A stretch of 64,000 bases of DNA. It comes from Streptococcus sp. NPS 308 (GTDB lineage Bacteria; Bacillota; Bacilli; Lactobacillales; Streptococcaceae). The DNA is taken from positions 405,001 to 469,000 of the forward strand of contig NZ_AP017652.1 of NCBI RefSeq assembly GCF_002355895.1, in the 5' to 3' direction. Of this stretch, positions 58,317 through 64,000 are shown piece by piece. Numbering within the stretch: the stretch's first letter is position 1; every line of letters starts with the position of its first letter. The translations under genes and the position numbers were made by a program. The notes beneath the pieces were generated by a model. The model saw only the letters and a list, made by a program, of their open reading frames with translations. It searched no databases and had not been told where the DNA came from.

Positions 58317-58348
58317 CAAAAAAGCACTCCCTTTTTGAATGGGAGTGT
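58317..58348 (-). terminator. Terminator of the thioredoxin operon
   Basis: Minus-strand CACTCCC / GGGAGTG hairpin followed by a run of T. Confidence 0.85.
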
Positions 58349-58355
58349 TTCGTGA

Positions 58356-58670
58356 TTAGCTCAATTCAGCAACGATGGCTTTGATTTGTTCTGCTGTGTG
58401 AACACCTGCAACCTGTTTCACAACTTGGCCATCTTTCTTGAAGAGAAGGGTTGGGATAGACATGATTCCAAAAGCACGAGCTGTGTTTGGATTTTCATCA
58501 ACGTCCATTTTAACGATTTTCAAGACATCTTCTGAAAGTTCTTCAGACAATTTGTCCAAGATTGGACCTTGCATACGACATGGACCACACCAAGTTGCCC
58601 AGAAGTCTACCAAGACCAAACCGTCTTTTGTTTCTTGTTCAAATGTTGCATCTGTAATTGCTTTTGCCAT
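58356..58670 (-). CDS. trxA: Thioredoxin
   Basis: A 104-residue thioredoxin with the active site WATWCGPCRM (about 28-37) and the cis-Pro region MSIPTLLF. It reduces protein disulfides. It is 15 nt downstream of the DUF4649 gene in one transcript. The matched MarR operator upstream suggests redox control. Confidence 0.95.
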   Translation of the reverse strand: MAKAITDATFEQETKDGLVLVDFWATWCGPCRMQGPILDKLSEELSEDVLKIVKMDVDENPNTARAFGIMSIPTLLFKKDGQVVKQVAGVHTAEQIKAIVAELS

Positions 58671-58685
58671 TGTATTTCTCCTTTT

Positions 58686-58907
58686 TTAGTTATATTGGCT
58701 TAAATCTTGTTTCATGAGATAGAAGAAGACATCTCCATAAGTCCCATGGTAGTCCAAATCATGACCATTGTAGGTTAATTTTTGGACAGTGTAGTAATCC
58801 GCGACACCTATAAGGCAGGCTTGTTGAGAACGTTCAAAGTCTTGGTATGACTCGAAAGTCATGGTTCTCTTTTGCTTGCTGGCATCTAGGTAGGTAATTT
58901 CGATCAT
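58686..58907 (-). CDS. DUF4649 family small protein
   Basis: A 73-residue protein (MIEITYLDASKQKRTMTFESYQDFERSQQACLIGVADYYTV...) of the streptococcal DUF4649 type. Function unknown. First gene of an operon with trxA. It has an AAAGGAG site and a strong promoter. Confidence 0.8.
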   Translation of the reverse strand: MIEITYLDASKQKRTMTFESYQDFERSQQACLIGVADYYTVQKLTYNGHDLDYHGTYGDVFFYLMKQDLSQYN

Positions 58908-58936
58908 ATAAAACTCCTTTGTTCGATCTTGACTTT

Positions 58937-58965
58937 ATTTTACTCCTTGGAAAGAGGAATGTCAA
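58937..58965 (-). promoter_or_regulatory. Promoter of the DUF4649-trxA operon
   Basis: On the minus strand, TTGACA (58960-58965), 17-nt spacer, TAAAAT (58937-58942). Confidence 0.85.
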
Positions 58966-58970
58966 GAAAA

Positions 58971-58987
58971 ATGATTGCGCACGCAAC
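58971..58987. promoter_or_regulatory. MarR operator copy 1, upstream of DUF4649-trxA
   Basis: ATGATTGCGCACGCAAC, with TTGCG/CGCAA inverted halves, ends 5 nt upstream of the -35. It matches the site in front of the marR gene in 15 of 17 bases. Confidence 0.75.
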
Positions 58988-59006
58988 CTTTTTTTAAAAA
59001 ATCTGA

Positions 59007-59387
59007 TTACGAAATGAAATCAAGACTCGTCTCCAGTCTTTCTTCGACAGCCTTTTGCAGGTAAGCTAGAGTTGTCTGTCCCTCGTCAGTCAGGCAGATA
59101 AAGCTAGCCCGTCTATCCTGATCGCAACACCGGCGACTAAGCAAACCGCAGTTTTTCTCTTCTAGTCGGGCCACCATTCGAGAAACAGCGCTCGGACTAA
59201 GATGGAGTTTATCTGGCAGGTCAATCTGTCGTAAGGATTTTTCATCAGCTAGATCCAGATAGTAGAGTAGGTAAAACTCTTTTAAGGTCAACCTTTGTTC
59301 ACTCTGTTGGGCGATGGTTTCTTCTAACATGGCTTCCATTTCCTTTTGACGACGGTTGTAGTCAAACCATTTTTCTAAGTAGGTCAT
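59007..59387 (-). CDS. MarR-family transcriptional regulator
   Basis: A 126-residue winged-helix protein (SLRQIDLPDKLHLSPSAVSRMVARLEEKNCGLLSRRCCDQDRRAS). The Cys residues in the wing (NCG, RRCCDQDRR) make thiol sensing plausible. The start at 59387 follows AAAGGAG; a longer frame upstream would run through the operator and is rejected. Matching palindromes flank the gene, in its own promoter and in the trxA operon promoter. Confidence 0.88.
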   Translation of the reverse strand: MTYLEKWFDYNRRQKEMEAMLEETIAQQSEQRLTLKEFYLLYYLDLADEKSLRQIDLPDKLHLSPSAVSRMVARLEEKNCGLLSRRCCDQDRRASFICLTDEGQTTLAYLQKAVEERLETSLDFIS

Positions 59388-59452
59388 TGTTTTCTCCTTT
59401 CTTTTCAAAGTAAAAATCACAAAGTCATTACTGATTATCTTTGTAACACAAG

Positions 59453-59469
59453 ATGATTGCGCATGCAAT
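59453..59469. promoter_or_regulatory. MarR operator copy 2, in the marR promoter
   Basis: ATGATTGCGCATGCAAT lies immediately downstream of the minus-strand -10 of marR, where binding would block transcription. Confidence 0.78.
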
Positions 59470-59470
59470 G

Positions 59471-59499
59471 ATTATACTACTTTTATCTAATCCTTGCAA
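59471..59499 (-). promoter_or_regulatory. marR promoter
   Basis: On the minus strand, TTGCAA (59494-59499), 17-nt spacer, TATAAT (59471-59476). Confidence 0.8.
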
Positions 59500-59522
59500 G
59501 CAAGAAGAATTCCAATATTTCC

Positions 59523-59550
59523 TTGAAATTTTCTGAAAAAAGAGTAAACT
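59523..59550 (+). promoter_or_regulatory. lrgAB promoter
   Basis: TTGAAA (59523-59528), 16-nt spacer, TAAACT (59545-59550). Confidence 0.6.
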
Positions 59551-59583
59551 GGTATGCAAGAAGTCTATTTCGTGGAGTTTAGG

Positions 59584-59958
59584 ATGAAATTATATGTTCA
59601 ATTAATGATTCTCTTTGTGATTTCATTGATCGGTGAGGGAATCTCTAGTTTCTTTCATCTGCCCATCCCAGGCAGTATTATCGGGTTGCTGCTTCTCTTT
59701 CTAGCCCTACAGTTCAAGTGGTTACGGATCAGGCATGTCAATATGGTCGGGAATTTCTTGCTGGCCAATATGACCATTCTCTTTTTGCCACCAGCAGTGG
59801 GAATCATGGAAAAGTTTGATGTGATTGCCCCTTACCTCTTGCCTATCGTTTTGATTGTCTTTTTTGCAGCTGTTATCAATATTATCCTTATAGCCCTAGT
59901 GGTTCAGTTCATCAAACGACGGTTTGAGGGAGATTATGAGAAAGGAGACGCCAAATGA
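59584..59958 (+). CDS. lrgA: CidA/LrgA-family holin-like protein
   Basis: A 124-residue protein with four membrane segments and the family's PIPGSIIGLLLLFLAL and FLPPAVGIM motifs. The frame is open 10 codons further up, but ATG at 59584 has GGAG before it. It overlaps lrgB by 4 nt (ATGA). The LrgAB pair affects autolysis and, in several species, pyruvate uptake. CidA versus LrgA cannot be told apart from one sequence. Confidence 0.87.
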   Translation: MKLYVQLMILFVISLIGEGISSFFHLPIPGSIIGLLLLFLALQFKWLRIRHVNMVGNFLLANMTILFLPPAVGIMEKFDVIAPYLLPIVLIVFFAAVINIILIALVVQFIKRRFEGDYEKGDAK

Positions 59959-60650
59959 GTGAATTTGTTTCCAATCCCCTATTTGGAATTGCATTATCTA
60001 TCCTAGCTTATCTAGTAGGGATGTTGATTTACAGACGTTTTCCCCATCCATTGACAACACCCTTGCTGTTGTCGGCTATTTTTATCATTATTTTCCTTAA
60101 GGCGACGGGTATTTCTTATCAAGATTATTACCAAGGTGGGGTTTATCTGAACAACTTGATAGTCCCATCGACCGTGGCTCTAGGGATTCCGCTTTACAAG
60201 AGTTTTCACCTGATGAAGCACCATGCACGGAGTATTCTCTTTGGTAGTCTGTTAGCAGTAGTTGTCAATACTAGTTTTACAGCCTTAGTTGCGAAAATAT
60301 TTGGCATGGACTTCTTCCTAGCTATTTCTCTCTTTCCCAAGTCAGTGACAACCGCCATGGCAGTGGGGATCACAGAAAAATTGCAAGGTTTGACGACTGT
60401 GACCTTGGTCGTCGTAGTGGCGACTGGGATTTTGACCAGTGTTATCGGACCAACCCTTTTGAAGTGGTTGAAAATTGATGATCCAGTTGCGGTGGGACTT
60501 TCCCTTGGTGGAACAGGTCATGCTGTCGGAACGGGTACGGCTTTTCGATACGGTTCTGTAGCAGGAGCTATGGGTGGCTTGGCTATCGGTGTCACCGGTA
60601 TTCTCTACGTCTTTGTAAGCCCCATCGTAGCCAGTTTGATATTGAGTTAA
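59955..60650 (+). CDS. lrgB: LrgB/CidB-family membrane protein
   Basis: A 231-residue, highly hydrophobic protein with the family motifs ALGIPLYKSFHLMKHHARSIL and LFPKSVTTAMAVGITEKLQG and the C-terminal GGTGHAVGTGTAFRYGSVAGAMGGLA. Partner of the gene before it. Followed by a terminator. Confidence 0.92.
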   Translation: MSEFVSNPLFGIALSILAYLVGMLIYRRFPHPLTTPLLLSAIFIIIFLKATGISYQDYYQGGVYLNNLIVPSTVALGIPLYKSFHLMKHHARSILFGSLLAVVVNTSFTALVAKIFGMDFFLAISLFPKSVTTAMAVGITEKLQGLTTVTLVVVVATGILTSVIGPTLLKWLKIDDPVAVGLSLGGTGHAVGTGTAFRYGSVAGAMGGLAIGVTGILYVFVSPIVASLILS

Positions 60651-60656
60651 AGAAAA

Positions 60657-60683
60657 ACCCAGCTTTCTAGCTGGGCATTTTTT
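60657..60683 (+). terminator. Terminator after lrgB
   Basis: CCCAGCT-TTCT-AGCTGGG stem followed by CATTTTTT. It also lies at the end of the convergent ABC permease gene. Confidence 0.85.
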
Positions 60684-61410
60684 ATTGCAAATTAACCTTG
60701 TTTTTTAAGATATAGTAGGTTCCGAGATAGTAGATAGCCGATAAAAAGAGATCGCGTAAGATTTCTGTACCAGCCATCACGTTAAAGTCATTGTCAACTC
60801 TTAAGAAGAAAGTGATATAACCAATAACGATGGAAATGACGATATAGGCTAAAATTCCCATTGCTGTTCGATACTCGTTAAAGAGTTGCCCAATAGAGAT
60901 GGAGAGGTAAATGGATAAAATCCATGCGATAGAACTGACAAATAGTGATAGGGCATACAGCCAGCCGTAGCTGAGGTAAGGGGAAATGAAGTTATAGAGA
61001 GCAGTGAAGTCTTTTTCTATTGGTGTTAAGAAGAAGATAATCAATATACTCAAGATAAAGACGATATAGCTTAAGATGGACCAGACAAGACCACCTAAAA
61101 GTTTTGCGATGATGATTTGGTGCTCGGAGACAGGCAAAGTCAAGGTCAAGTAACCTTGGCGGTCATAAACACTACCCTTAAATCTTCGGATGATTAAAAA
61201 GATTGTTGCAATCCAAAGAGTGACACTGAGTCCTCCGAAGACTAAAATCAAAAAGAAAATGAGATAGCCTGTATTATCAGGGTTGTAACTAGGGCTAAGA
61301 CTGCTAATAAAAATTCCAATCAAAACTGAAATTGCAAGTACAGCACCGTAGAGTGCAAGATACCATTTATTGATATTTTTAAATTCATAGCGAACTAAAT
61401 TCCAAAACAT
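60682..61410 (-). CDS. ABC-2 type permease
   Basis: A 242-residue protein with six membrane segments (FWNLVRYEFKNINKWYLALYGAVLAISVLIGIF...). It pairs with the ATPase gene 15 nt upstream and a YtrA-type GntR regulator. The motif SVYDRQGYLTLTLPVSEHQIIIAK is common in such permeases. The cargo is unknown. Confidence 0.82.
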   Translation of the reverse strand: MFWNLVRYEFKNINKWYLALYGAVLAISVLIGIFISSLSPSYNPDNTGYLIFFLILVFGGLSVTLWIATIFLIIRRFKGSVYDRQGYLTLTLPVSEHQIIIAKLLGGLVWSILSYIVFILSILIIFFLTPIEKDFTALYNFISPYLSYGWLYALSLFVSSIAWILSIYLSISIGQLFNEYRTAMGILAYIVISIVIGYITFFLRVDNDFNVMAGTEILRDLFLSAIYYLGTYYILKNKVNLQ

Positions 61411-61425
61411 AATAATCTCCTTTAA

Positions 61426-62121
61426 CTAAGCCTTGAACTCTTGACGGAAGAGCTGGTCAATGGATTCACCTGACTCGTAACGAATATCATCAACATTTCC
61501 TTGTCGGGCGACTTTTCCGTCTTTGAGGAAGATAATCTCATCCAAGATTGGCTCAATATCTGAAATCAAGTGGGTTGAAATCAGCACCGTAGAGGTTGGT
61601 GAGTAGTTGTTGATGATGGTATTGAGGATATAATCACGGGCAGCTGGATCCACTCCACCGATCGGTTCATCGAGGACATAAAGACGAGCTTCGCGGCTCA
61701 TAACCAGGATGAGTTGAACTTTTTCCTTGTTCCCTTTTGATAGTTTCTTGAGGCGGTTGTTCTCATCAATGCCAAGATCAGCTAACAGGTGTTGGGCTCT
61801 TTCGAGATTGAAATCTTGATAGAAGGTTTTAAAATAGGTTAGAGCATCCTTAACCTTCATCTCTTCATTGAGATAAGTTGTGTCAGGCAGATAAGAGACA
61901 ATCGCCTTGGTGGCTGGACTTGGATCCTGTCCGTTAATGAGGACACGTCCTTTATCGGGCTGAAGGAGGCCATTGATCAGTTTGATTAAGGTTGTTTTCC
62001 CGGATCCGTTTGGTCCAAGGAGTCCGACAATCTTTCCGGCTGAGATCTCTAGTGAGATATTGTCAAGTGCCGCAGTTGCTCCATAAGATTTTGATACATT
62101 CTCAAGTGCTAGTAGTGTCAT
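61426..62121 (-). CDS. ABC transporter ATP-binding protein
   Basis: A 231-residue ATPase with Walker A GPNGSGKTT, signature LSKGNKEKV (LSGGQ-like), Walker B LYVLDEPIGGVD and H-loop STHL. The ATG at 62121 follows AAAGGAG; an upstream ATG in the GntR gene is rejected. It acts with the downstream permease. The YtrA/GntR-ABC arrangement in related bacteria responds to cell-envelope antibiotics. Confidence 0.9.
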   Translation of the reverse strand: MTLLALENVSKSYGATAALDNISLEISAGKIVGLLGPNGSGKTTLIKLINGLLQPDKGRVLINGQDPSPATKAIVSYLPDTTYLNEEMKVKDALTYFKTFYQDFNLERAQHLLADLGIDENNRLKKLSKGNKEKVQLILVMSREARLYVLDEPIGGVDPAARDYILNTIINNYSPTSTVLISTHLISDIEPILDEIIFLKDGKVARQGNVDDIRYESGESIDQLFRQEFKA

Positions 62122-62125
62122 AGTC

Positions 62126-62494
62126 TTAAACTCCTTTGATATAATCACTTAATACATTTGGCAGTTCTTCTTTTTGGTAGCCAAATTGGAGCATGCAAGA
62201 GACGAAGTGTTGCAGTTGCTCCTCGGAAAGTTGTTTGCGGGACTGAACGATGAGGTCCAAATCCTCGGTGACAAAACGACCAGTTGTTCGCTTGCTGTAT
62301 ACAAATCCTTCACGTTCAAGGTCAGATAAGGCGCGCTGAATGGTATTAGGATTGACCCCAGCCTGGCTCGCCAGTTCTCTCACGGTAGGGAGCTGTTGGT
62401 TGGGTTCCAGTTCATGGGAAACAATCTGTAGTTTGATTTTTTCCATAATCTGTAAATAAATCGGTTTTGTATTATCAAATGACCAGGACATCAT
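62126..62494 (-). CDS. GntR-family regulator, YtrA type
   Basis: A 122-residue GntR winged helix (KPIYLQIMEKIKLQIVSHELEPNQQLPTVRELASQAGVNPNTIQRALSDLEREGFV) with only a short C-terminal helical tail, the YtrA subfamily layout. It is the first gene of the ABC operon, which it probably represses. Confidence 0.92.
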   Translation of the reverse strand: MMSWSFDNTKPIYLQIMEKIKLQIVSHELEPNQQLPTVRELASQAGVNPNTIQRALSDLEREGFVYSKRTTGRFVTEDLDLIVQSRKQLSEEQLQHFVSCMLQFGYQKEELPNVLSDYIKGV

Positions 62495-62594
62495 AGTCTC
62501 CTTTCTTTGTCTTTCTTGTTCTAATCAAATAATACAATAAAACAAAAAACTTGTCAAGTAAAAATAAGAATTGTTTTGGGAATTGCTCAAAAAA

Positions 62595-62603
62595 TGGTAT
62601 AAT
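62595..62603 (+). promoter_or_regulatory. Extended -10 promoter of nrdR
   Basis: TGGTATAAT, 28 nt before the nrdR start codon. Confidence 0.65.
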
Positions 62604-62631
62604 GAAAAGAAAACGACAAGGAGGGAAATGC

Positions 62632-63105
62632 ATGCGTTGTCCAAAATGTGGGGCTACAAAGTCAAGTGTTGTTGATAGTCGACAAGCCGAAGAAGGAAAT
62701 ACCATCCGCCGAAGACGTGAGTGCGATGAGTGTCAGCATCGTTTTACAACCTATGAACGAGTAGAAGAAAGAACGCTGGTCGTCGTCAAAAAAGACGGTA
62801 CACGTGAGCAGTTTTCGAGAGATAAAATCTTTAATGGGATTATTCGCTCAGCCCAGAAACGCCCTGTTTCAAGTGACGAAATCGGCATGGTGGTCAATCG
62901 CATCGAACAAAAACTCCGTAGTCGCAGTGAGAATGAGATCCAAAGTGAATATATTGGGTCTTTAGTCATGGAAGAATTGGCAGAGCTGGATGAGATTACC
63001 TATGTTCGTTTTGCCAGTGTTTACCGTAGCTTTAAGGATGTAAGTGAGTTGGAGAGTCTGCTCCAGCAAATCACCCAGTCCTCTAAGAAGAAAAAGGAAA
63101 AATAG
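62632..63105 (+). CDS. nrdR: Transcriptional repressor of ribonucleotide reductase genes
   Basis: The 157 residues show the NrdR layout: a zinc ribbon with [15 protein letters not shown] and [13 protein letters not shown] (four Cys at positions 3, 6, 31, 34) and an ATP-cone domain ([30 protein letters not shown]). The ATG at 62632 follows GGAGGGAAA and gives the standard N-terminus MRCPKCG. It binds NrdR boxes at nrd genes according to ATP/dATP. It is immediately followed by dnaB, as is typical in streptococci. Confidence 0.96.
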   Translation: MRCPKCGATKSSVVDSRQAEEGNTIRRRRECDECQHRFTTYERVEERTLVVVKKDGTREQFSRDKIFNGIIRSAQKRPVSSDEIGMVVNRIEQKLRSRSENEIQSEYIGSLVMEELAELDEITYVRFASVYRSFKDVSELESLLQQITQSSKKKKEK

Positions 63106-64000
63106 ATGAAACCAAATGACCGTTTTTCTTTTCTAAAGAATAATCGGGTGTCGCAAGATACCTCTTCTCTGGTGCAGTGCTACCTCCCGATTATCGGTCA
63201 GGAGGCGCTGAGCCTCTATCTATATGCCATTACCTTTTGGGATGGTGGGCAAAAAGAACACCTCTTTTCCCATATCCTCAATCACTTAAACTTCGGCATG
63301 CCGACCTTGCTCCAATCCTTTAAAGTCTTATCTGCCTTAGATCTGTTGACCCTTTATCAGAAGGGGGAGAACTATGAATTGCAGCTCCATTCTCCCCTCT
63401 CCAGTCAAGAATTTCTAAGCCATTCTGTCTATAGTAGATTATTAGAGAAAAAGATTGGGGATACTGCAGTCGCTTCCATGAAGCAGGCTCCAAGTGAGGG
63501 AGAAGCACTCTCTGTTTCTTTGAGTCAAGTCTTTCCAACCCTGACTGACGAAGTGACTCCAAGCGAGTCTAAAAGCAAGTTAAAAAATGATTTTGATTTG
63601 GAACATTTCCAGCGCCTGATGGCTCGAGATGGTTTGCGTTTTAAAGACGAGCAGACGGATGTTTTGGAATTGTTTGCCATCGCAGATGAAAAAAAATGGA
63701 CCTGGTTTGAAACTTATCAATTAGCCAAGGCGACAGCAGTAGCTCAGGTTATTTCAGTCAAACGCATGCGTGAAAAGATAGCACAAAAACCAGCATCTTC
63801 TGACTTTAGCCCCAAAGAAATGACCATTATCAGGGAAGCCAAAAATAAAACTCCCCTGCACTTTTTAGCGGAAATCAAGCAAACGCGTAAGGGGAACATC
63901 ACCCAAAGTGAAAGAGAACTCCTTCACCAGATGGCGTCTTTAAGCTTGTTGGATGAAGTCATCAATATCATCTTGCTTCTAACCTTTAACAAGGTTGATT
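63106..64000 (+). CDS. dnaB: Replication initiation and membrane attachment protein DnaB, 5' part
   Basis: Starts directly after the nrdR stop (TAGATG) and stays open to the window end, giving 298 codons without the C-terminus. The N-terminal part (FSFLKNNRVSQDTSSLVQCYLPIIGQEALSLYLYAI) and the later KMREKIAQ-type region fit the firmicute primosomal DnaB/DnaD family, which loads the replicative helicase with DnaI. A dnaI gene is expected just beyond the window. Confidence 0.9.
   Translation, partial: MKPNDRFSFLKNNRVSQDTSSLVQCYLPIIGQEALSLYLYAITFWDGGQKEHLFSHILNHLNFGMPTLLQSFKVLSALDLLTLYQKGENYELQLHSPLSSQEFLSHSVYSRLLEKKIGDTAVASMKQAPSEGEALSVSLSQVFPTLTDEVTPSESKSKLKNDFDLEHFQRLMARDGLRFKDEQTDVLELFAIADEKKWTWFETYQLAKATAVAQVISVKRMREKIAQKPASSDFSPKEMTIIREAKNKTPLHFLAEIKQTRKGNITQSERELLHQMASLSLLDEVINIILLLTFNKVD

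Noticed and set aside
59388..59468. Upstream extension of the marR gene
   Set aside because: It would run through the operator region, and the ATG at 59387 has a strong ribosome site.

Overview
This window is chromosomal DNA of a low-GC Gram-positive coccus, a Streptococcus of the mitis/pneumoniae/oralis group. The evidence is the gene set itself: an Mga-type regulator of the MgrA/MgaSpn type, the SczA/CzcD zinc pair, a galR-galK-galT locus, a choline-binding surface protein, a competence (ComX) promoter box on a prepilin peptidase gene, and a glycosyl-1-phosphate transferase/aminotransferase pair of the kind used for pneumococcal-type teichoic acid. The species cannot be fixed from the sequence alone. 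The tRNA genes do not encode their CCA ends.

Layout. 1-3660: 3' part of a 23S rRNA gene, a 5S rRNA gene and a dense run of 17 tRNA genes. 3.7-12.1 kb: birA, an O-antigen-ligase-like membrane protein, a MarR regulator with an ergothioneine/choline-type ABC importer (egtV-egtU), a small membrane protein, sczA/czcD for zinc efflux, and galR. 12.2-18.8 kb: galK-galT, a thioesterase, xpt-pbuX under a purine riboswitch, a VOC protein and exoA. 19-25.7 kb: a DUF3290/DUF421 pair, a heterodimeric ABC exporter, and the sugar transferase/aminotransferase pair. 25.7-33.8 kb: tryptophan genes, with a stand-alone trpB paralogue and then trpEGDCFBA, each preceded by its own T-box leader with a candidate TGG specifier. 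33.8-40.1 kb: cclA, an acetyltransferase, two decayed genes, an Asp23/AmaP/GlsB/CsbD envelope-stress operon and mgrA.

40.3-46.7 kb is the most accessory-looking part. It holds an oxidoreductase and an Rrf2 regulator sharing a 17-bp palindromic operator, and a tandem repeat carrying the 3' end of a tRNA-Lys gene (a likely integration scar). It also has a membrane protein with a possible permuted papain-like domain beside an AI-2E-family transporter, and two tRNA-Lys(CTT) genes, one of them unusual. 46.7-64 kb: a 6S RNA gene, rarA, a site-2-protease-like membrane protein, Nudix and GNAT genes, prmA-rsmE-pepF, a large choline-binding CAP-domain protein and an aquaporin. A thioredoxin operon and its probable MarR regulator share a matched operator. 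The window ends with lrgAB, a YtrA-type GntR regulator with an ABC transporter, nrdR and the start of dnaB, which runs off the end.

There is no CRISPR array, intact insertion sequence or complete prophage. The best leads are regulatory: the double T-box around a trpB duplicate, and two cases where a small regulator and its neighbour share near-identical operators (Rrf2 at 41.7-42.2 kb; MarR at 59.0-59.5 kb).
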